Shown here piece after piece: positions 12,232 through 21,200 of a stretch of 64,000 nucleotides of DNA (within the stretch, counting starts at the first letter, position 1; each line of letters starts with the position of its first letter). Location of the stretch: contig CM067521.1 of assembly GCA_034509495.1 (NCBI GenBank), positions 21,408,484 to 21,472,483 of the forward strand, given 5' to 3'. This DNA is from Acestrorhynchus altus. Its lineage: Eukaryota > Chordata > Actinopteri > Characiformes > Acestrorhynchidae. The translations under genes and the position numbers were made by a program. The notes beneath the pieces were generated by a model that was not told the origin of the DNA, searched no databases, and saw only the letters and a program-made list of their open reading frames with translations.

Positions 12232-15200
12232 TATATATATATATATATGCATAAGCTGGCATGCTGGACACAATGTAATTAAAATGCAAATGCAATTAAT
12301 TGCATAACTCACTGTGTAATTGGATAAGCAATTATGGAACTTTATGTCTAAGTTTTAACAGCTGTTGTTAATTTTTTAGGAAAATTCTCAGATCTTTTTT
12401 CTTAAAATTTTTGGGGTTTGATTTTCAAACAAGAAATAAGTCTAAGCGCACCAAAATAATTGCAACAAACCATGTGAGAAATGTTCTCTCCACTGACGGG
12501 CCAGATCTGTGCCAAACGGTGCTGTGTTCTGGACCAGTGCAGATTTCTGTGCAGTTTAACACACCGCAGCAGCAGAGAAACCATCTTTAATGACCAACAT
12601 CCCAGCTCAAACTACACCTGCAGAGCCATTTAACTCAAACCTTAACAGAGTAAATCTAATAGTTGGTTTGGAGCAAGGTTGGATCGCATTCTCTTCACAA
12701 ATGACTCGCTTCAGAGTTTGTTTGGGACCATACCGAACACCTCCTCGAAACAGTCTCGGTGTGATAATGTGAGTTTGATTACGGTGTGGATGGTTTAAAT
12801 GCCGAGGACAAAGTTTTCTTTTCAATGGGTCTATGTGCATGTTTACATTGTTAACATACTGTTGTCTCCTCTTTTAAAAGAAAACCTGGATGAACCTAAA
12901 CAGAGCTGTAAAATGGATGGATTTCACTATCCATGAACAGACCAATAACAGTCTTAACTTGTCATATTTATGTCACCAATATTCACATACATCCAGCCCA
13001 CTGGAGAAAGCTTTCTGAGGTCTGTTGGGAGAATATCACTGTGAAGCCAAGCGGCTGAAAGGATAAAAAGGTAATGCTCGGCTTACCACCAAAAGGAGAA
13101 GGTCTATTTTTTCAGGGAGCTAACTGCAACTGTGCCAAGAAAACACATAAAGGACAGTACCACTATCCAGTAGCACTAATTACAGTGAGAATAATTACCA
13201 AAAATAACTACAGTGTTCTCATTACAGTTCTAAAATAGGGTATGCAACTGTGATCCGTCGCGCTTGTGTAAACCAGCCAGATTCATTCTGAGGCAGAAAA
13301 TGTATAAATAGTCTAAATAATATTTATAAATTATAATAATTAATTCTCAGCCCCAATCATACCATGTCTGTCTATGGAGTAATCTAATACGACTGTCCAA
13401 TTCTGCTGTGTATGAAAGACGAGTGATTTGCACTGACCATCAGGCTGCACTGTGAGCTGGATTGCTTTGCTGAAGGTGCTCTTGGTGCTGATGTCCATGT
13501 TAATGGTGGTGAGGCAGAAGTAGTTGCCTGTGTCGTTGGTTCTGGCGTTGGCCAGGTAAAGGTTGCCCGTCACCTGGGAGACAAACCACCTGCCTCCATC
13601 TGGCTGGACGAAGCTGGGAAACTCGTTGAGGATCCAGCGGTAGGAGAGAGCTACGAGGAGAGAGAAAACTCTGTTGTTCATTTCTGAGTTTGGATAAGAA
13701 AGATGATGATTTTAGACCCCCCTAGATACCTGGATAATGAGCGGGTGCTTGGCAGGCGAGGAAAGTTCCGGAACCCTCGTACGCTGTCTGAGGACTCCTG
13801 CTTTCTGAGGGGAAATCACGGAGATCTAAAATAAACAAGAAAACAAATTCATGGTATCAGGTTTTCGGCTTTGAGCACCAAACAAACAACCTGTGCTTAA
13901 CTCAACATACTGAATAAAATAAATAAAATAAATAAATAAAGAATAACAGACAGACTAACAGACAGACAGACAGATGCATATAAAAATGTTAATTTTTAAT
14001 GTTAATTAACATTTATTTTTTCCAGAATATGTTAAATTTAGCAAATAAACACAAACAATGCTGTAAAAAGTTTCTGTGGAGGATTTGTTTTGTCTTGTTT
14101 TGTTTGCTTGTTTGTTGGAAACCAACAAAATTTCATTCTATAACATTTAAAAGGTGTCCAGACTTTGCAAACAAATATGCACTATGACAGATAAAATATG
14201 AACTGTAGAATTAAAAGAACAATCCACATCAACCTTTCATCCTAAACTCTTTATCTGTTGCGTTTCCTACAAAAGCAGAACCCCTGGAGTGTTCCTTTGA
14301 CATTTCAGTAGACCCAAAAATCAGCCTGGCAGCACTCACAGCCAAATTTGAGGTTTGCAGCACGACTAACAATGGTGCCACAGCGGTTGACGGCAAGACA
14401 CTGGTAGGAGCCAGAATCACGTCCATGTTGAGGGTTAGTGATCACCAAGTTTCCGGCCACCAGTGTGTAGTGAGAGTCTTCTCCTATCACCACCTCTGAC
14501 CCGTTCACACGCCACCTGAGCACAAACACACACGGGAACATGAAGGTTGAAGAAGAAAGGCAAGGATCTCAGTTAGTTCAAACATACATTTCGTTAACAT
14601 ACTGCAGCTGAAATGTTTTTTAGTCTATAATATCACTCCAGTTCCTCTCATCTTCAGTTTATTTCCCTCTACGTGGCAGGGCTGTGGTGTTGATGGAACT
14701 CAAACATATGATTACCTGCCTCTTGACAAGAAAAGTACATTTTTTCAGAACTGTTATAGGCAGTGCAATTTCACAGCTGTAGAGTGGCCCTACAGTCTAA
14801 CTGCTGCTCATCAAATGAGAAGAGCTCATAAGTTCAAATCCCAGTAAAAGCCCAGCACTCCATTTTCAAAAGCCTACCAGCCTGGGATCATTATGTGATA
14901 AGGAGAGTCCTAACCTGCAGATTGGAATAAACAAATGCCTTGTTTTCAGTTGATGTTGGCATGAGAACATGTTTTACATTGTATGAAACACACTATCCAT
15001 AAACAAATGAGTTAGTGAATCCTAAATGGTAATGAGTATTTTATTTGCTCCAGGCCAGAATGTATTGTTTGATAATGTGTGTTGAACGCACTGTCTAATG
15101 GCCACTAATGTGATAATACAAAACCATAATAAGGCAATAGCTTTTAAAGAGCACTGAACTTTTAATTAAGTATATTCAGACTTTGGAATTGAAAAAAGTC

Positions 15201-18200
15201 CTAATATATATTAAACAAAGCCATCATATCAGCTTATTACCAGCTCCCATCTACTCCCTATGCAATCCCTGACCCCATGTGCAACAAACTGCCCCTCAGA
15301 AGATAATAGTTTACTCATACCCTTGCACTTCATTCTATATTATAGAAGTATATATACTTCTATATACCAAACTTCTAAAGCTTTGAGGACTTTTAAAGTT
15401 GTAGCAGATTATAAAAACATGCATGTCTCATGCTACCTATCAGACTTAAATTAAACATGGAAGTACAACAGCTTGTTATGAGGTGGTGGGTCGGAAGAAA
15501 GCAACTTGGGGGTCTACCCTTCGTACGAAGCAGATATTTGATTTGTATATAAAGTCCTGTTCCACTTTAAATGGTGCTGCAGTATGGAACACATAGAATA
15601 TAAAATAAAGTGTCAACGCATTGGTTTTTTAGAACCCTATGGTTCCTTTTTGTGAGACACTGACCAGTTTACACTCAGAGTCGGGTTTGCAGCAACGTTG
15701 CAGCAACGTTTGATATGCTCTGACTGACCTGAAGAGGCCAAAAATCGGACCGTGTGCCTCTTATACACTAATTGATTCTTTCTCCAACTGTCGAGTCTGC
15801 AGAACAGAGCCGACCAGCACAGACTTGGCCAGACTGAGAGCTAATCAGGGCTAAAACCAGGATAAAAATCACGTCGTGTAACCACGACTCAAGAAATATT
15901 GAGCTAAGCGAAAATGAATGAAAAATGAATGAGGTCATGTTCATATATCATAAGACAAGTAGATAATGTAATTATTATGACAGGCTGAAACTGCCTACAC
16001 TGCTCTGGGGACGCCTACTGTAACTTGAACGTTTCAAATGAATGTTTTGTCTAAATTACTGTTAAAAACACAGACTGAAATTCCTTTGCAGTCATGGGAT
16101 GAACTTAAACAGTGGAATGAATGCTGATATCACAAGAAGTGGATAAAATACTCTCCTTGTTTTGGAAATACAGCCTGCTACATGAGCTCACTATAAAAAG
16201 AAAATCAGCTCATTTTCATTCTGAGGCAACAGAACAGGGTTGAAAATAGGCCTGTGCTTATTTTCTACCAAAGTCACATACTCACCCTTTTATACATCAA
16301 AGAAATCATGAAATGCATTCTTTTGCACATTCAGATCAACCATAACATTATGACCACATCCTTGTTTTTGCTCTTACCCTTCATTTTAACTCCACTGACC
16401 ATACAGGAGCACATTGCAGTTCTATAATTACAGACTGTAATCCATCTCTGCATACTTTATTCTCCTCCTTTCACCCTGATCTTCAATGGTCAGGACCCCA
16501 CAGGATCAGATATTTTGTGGGTGGTGGGTCATTCTCAGCAGTGGAATGACACTGACACGGTGGCGGTGTGTTAGTGTGTGATGTGCTGGTACAGCTGGAG
16601 CGTTTATATACTCTGTCCACTCACTGTCCACTCTATTAGACACTCCTACCTAATTGGTCAACCTTGTTAATGTCAGCAGCAGAAGCCCATCTGTTTCTGC
16701 ACAGTTTGTGTTGCCCATCCTCTAGTACTTCTTCAGTGCCCACAGGATACTATTTCACCAGTCCAACAGTCACACAGGGGTTTAAACACTCCAGCAGCAC
16801 TGCTGTGTCTGATCCATTCATATCAGAACAACACACACTAACACACCACCACGTCAGTGTGACTGCAGTGCTGAGAATGACCCACCACCCACATATCTGC
16901 TCTGTGGTGGTCCTGTGGGGTCCTGATCATTGAAGATCAGGGTGAAAGGAGGAGAATAAAGTATGCAGAGAAACAGATGGACTACAGTCTGGAATTATAG
17001 AACTTCAAAGTGCTACAAAGAGCTGATAAAATGGACAGCAGTGGTCATAATGCTATGATTGATGTGGGTATGTAACTTACAAACTCGCAAAGCTACAAGA
17101 AAACATTGGTAGTGTATCAAGAACATTGGAAGGGTATGACAAATATGTGTCTACATTTTGATGCCACGTTATTTACTAGTTTTAAAGTTCCTAGGTGGTA
17201 AATAAAAGAGCTGGCAGAGAGTGCATTACCTGTAGGATGCTGCAGGGCTGGCTCTAGCTTGGCAATTCAGGGTCACTTTCCCCTCAGGCAGCCCTTCTGG
17301 GTAAATCAGACTGGATGGCTGCTCTTCAAACACTGGCCCGCTGTCATGACCCGACACACACACTTCTCCACCTAACACACATAGCACACATATAAACACA
17401 CAGCAAGAGTAACCCATTTCACCTTGTGTCGACCCCCAGACCACTTAGGTGGCCTCGTTAAGAGCTCATAGAGAATTTACTTTATTTAGAGATCACATCA
17501 TCACTATCCCTTTTCCTGCAGTAATGGTCAGTTTCTCTGCACCGCACAGCAACATCACCAAGAGAATGAATAAATAGCCGCATTGTCAAACTGGTCCCCA
17601 CTGCATGCTTTGTACTGTGACTCCATCATTCTGAAATAAACACCACGGGCATAATATCAAATTGGTAATTTAGCTTTGTAATAGAAATAGAATTAATGCG
17701 ACACACGTGGACATAACCAACAGGAACAGATTGAGAGCCGCTGTACAAGATATTAAGATACATGCAAAAACCAGATTATACAGAAACACATTTACAAACG
17801 AAATAATCTTCGAGCCTCTGTGCTACTGACTTGTCTGATTGCATCTAATTACTGCATTACAGCAGGTGGATGCCAAGAGGCACTGAAACAGAAGGGCTGT
17901 CCTAAACCCAGATGTAACAAATCTGCAGAAAGGATCTGGAGGACGGGAGAGTATACCTCCTGGGCAAACTCAGCAGGGGATACATGCTGTCAGATATAAT
18001 TGCATTTACTCAAGCAGTGTGACAAGCAGAAGAGAATCAGGGGATGTACTCACATAGAGTATATTCTCAAGGTAGCTGCATGTTCTTCAAATACGTCATG
18101 AACTGAGAGTCAGAGACTGAGGTTACAGCATAAAGGGAGTGAATTTGTCCATGTGCAGGTCTGGACGAGTGTAAAAGATTAAAAGTACCTTTCATGTACA

Positions 18201-21200
18201 TTATTAACAAAACCACTGACTTGTGAAGTGAATAACATTGATTATCTTATTAAAGTGGCACCACTCAAGGGATGGGATATACACAGATCAAAACCATCAC
18301 TTCATGACCACCTCCTTTACCACCAGACTTGGTCAGGACCCCACAGGACCACCACAGAGCAGCTATTATGTGGGTGGTGGGTGATTCTCAGCACTGCAGT
18401 GACAGTGACATGGTGGTTGCATAAGTATGAAAGGATCAGTGCTGCTGGAGTGTTTAAACCCCTGTATGCACTCTATTTGACACTTTTTTTGACACACTAT
18501 TTGCTACACAGTTTGAGTGGTCATCGTCTCGAACTTCATCAGTGCTCATAGAATGCTGCCCAGAGGTCATCGTTGGCTGGATATTTCTGACTGGTGGACT
18601 GTTCTCAGTCCAGCAGTGACGACAAGGGGTTTAAACACTCCAGCAGCACTGCTGTGTCTGATCTACTTAAACCAGAGCAACACAATAAACACACTGCCAC
18701 CATTTTAGTGTCACTGCAGTGCTGAGAATGACCCACATAATACCTGCTCTGTGGTGGTCCTTTGGGGTCCTGACCATTAAAAACAAGTTGAAAGGAAGCT
18801 AATAACGTATGCATAGAACTACAACGTGCTCCTGTATGGTCAGTGGAGATGATTAAATGTACATTCAGTGTAGAATCAAAGAGATGGCCATAGTACTAAG
18901 GCTGATTGATTTTGTTTCATTGATGTGCACAATACACACGTACACAAAGGCAAAGTAACCCATTTCGCGAGATATAGACCTCCAGTCCACTTAGGTGGCC
19001 TCATTTACTGCTGACAGAGTAACACTAATGAGGATCTCTTTTAATATAGAGATCGTATCACTGCATGTGGCAAATGAGCAGAAAGAAACTGCACTTTTAT
19101 GCCATAATGGCCATTTTCCCTGCACCACACCGCAGCATCACCAACACAGAACAAGTGCCTTCAGTGTCAAACTGGTCCCCATTGCATGCTTCATAATGTG
19201 GCTCACATAAAACAGCAGGAGTAAGACTGGTTGGCGTTTAGTCCTTCAACTCTAATTAGACACCAGAGGATTTTTGACATCTGTGCACCAACACCTACTC
19301 CATTCATCTTAAGATTATCTTAATTTTGGGTGAAATATAAGGCAATTTGCAAAGGCTTCCATACAACTATAATCATGTTAACACATCGCACTGCTGTGAT
19401 CCAGAGAGTGAGCAGAATTACAGTACTTTAGGTGGATGTCATCATAGCACCCACCCACTCTCCCCCAAAAAAACAGAGCAGGGCTAGAGGTGTTTGAAGC
19501 CACAAGTATCAACAAGAACACAATTCTTATATTAACTGATCAGCTATCGTATGAAAAAACCTGCCTAATACTGTGTAAGCCCTTCTTGAACCACCAAAAC
19601 TGCTCTAATCTATCCAGATTAGACCTCTGAAAGTGTCCTGTGGTGTCTGAGACCAAGCAAGAGATCCGTTAAGTTCTGTAAGTTGTGAGGTGGGACTTCC
19701 ATGGATAGTAACTGTATGTCCAGCATATCTCACAGATGCTTGACTGGACTGAGATCTGGGAATTTAAGGGCCAAGTCAATACTAGCTCTACTGCGTTTCA
19801 TTCCTAAATTATTTTTTTGCAGCCTGTAAGTTTGCAGTTTGTGAAGTGTTATGAAGGTCAGAACTCTGTGCAGAATATCGACTGCCTCGATTGGCCTGAT
19901 TTCTTCCCAGAGCTTGCCTTCTTTCCACTTCTTTCCCAGCTAAAGGCTCGTTTATACTTGGTCTGTCATGATAAGTGCATTATTGTGTTATGATTCAGTA
20001 TACGGATGTCACCGCAACAATTTTTGCTGACCTCGATATTACCATTGTGCTTAATTAGTGAGGAGAGCCCATTAACGTCAATGAGCCGGTATGTCAACTT
20101 TCTTAATAAACAGTGGTTTCATTTTCTTAGTTTACTTTAACCTTTAGAATCCTAGGCCAATTTTGATGTTTTTGTAGTTTGACCTACTTTTATTCACCAA
20201 AAAGTCAGAAAAATATTTATTAGAGACAGTTACACAGTCCAAATATTGTTATTTCCTATATATAGTAGGCTCCTCAAATTTGTCTTCATTTGAAATGCAA
20301 AATTAAAAGAATTTAAATATTTGTACGCATTTGATAATGTTTTACATAAAATACACTACATTTGTTCTGCTTATAAGGACTTTATATCACTTTATATCTC
20401 AGAAATCCTCTTGGAAACTGATCATCCAGAGTGTTTCTGATCTGAAAATAAATTGATAAAATTTTGATAAATATTTTGTGGCAAGGGTATTTATAAGATT
20501 AAGTTCTTCAAAATACTTGAGGATGTACACGTGGACAGTGCAGGACACTTTGGCATTTAAACTGGGATTTTTTTCAGTTGAAATGAATGAAATTTAGCTG
20601 TTTTCTGAGCTGATAGTTCATCTCACAATGATGGGGTTAGATAAGTCCTGTAGTTTATGATATTATGTCTGTAAGTTACTGTAATCCTGAGATATGAGCC
20701 TAGAAAGCAGCATGTAACTGGCAGCAAATGTGGATATCAGAGAGTTAAATAGGATACTTAACCATTTTAATATTCTAATTCTAATTTCTGAATATTAATA
20801 ACTTAACTGCCTTATGTTATATTATCATGTGAGTGGCATGAAATTGTCTTTTACAATAATATTGTTTTACTATATATTGTTTATATATGGCACAATGTAT
20901 CATTCAACAATAAGCACAACAATATTGTGACTGAATTCTTTTACATACAAAAATGAATACATTCATGAACATATTCACACATGCAGCTTAAATTTGCCAG
21001 TCATACCACCTCAGGACCACCCCCAAGACCTTCCAGGGCCCTGAACCTGCCTTGACAATTTAGGTCTCATCAAGGCTAAGATACTGCTGAAGAGAAGTTA
21101 GTACTGGCATCCAGATGGAGAAGCAAAATGCTCACAATCTAACTACATTTCATACACTGCACTGTTCTTGGATGTTCAAGAAATCAAAGTAGGGAATTTA

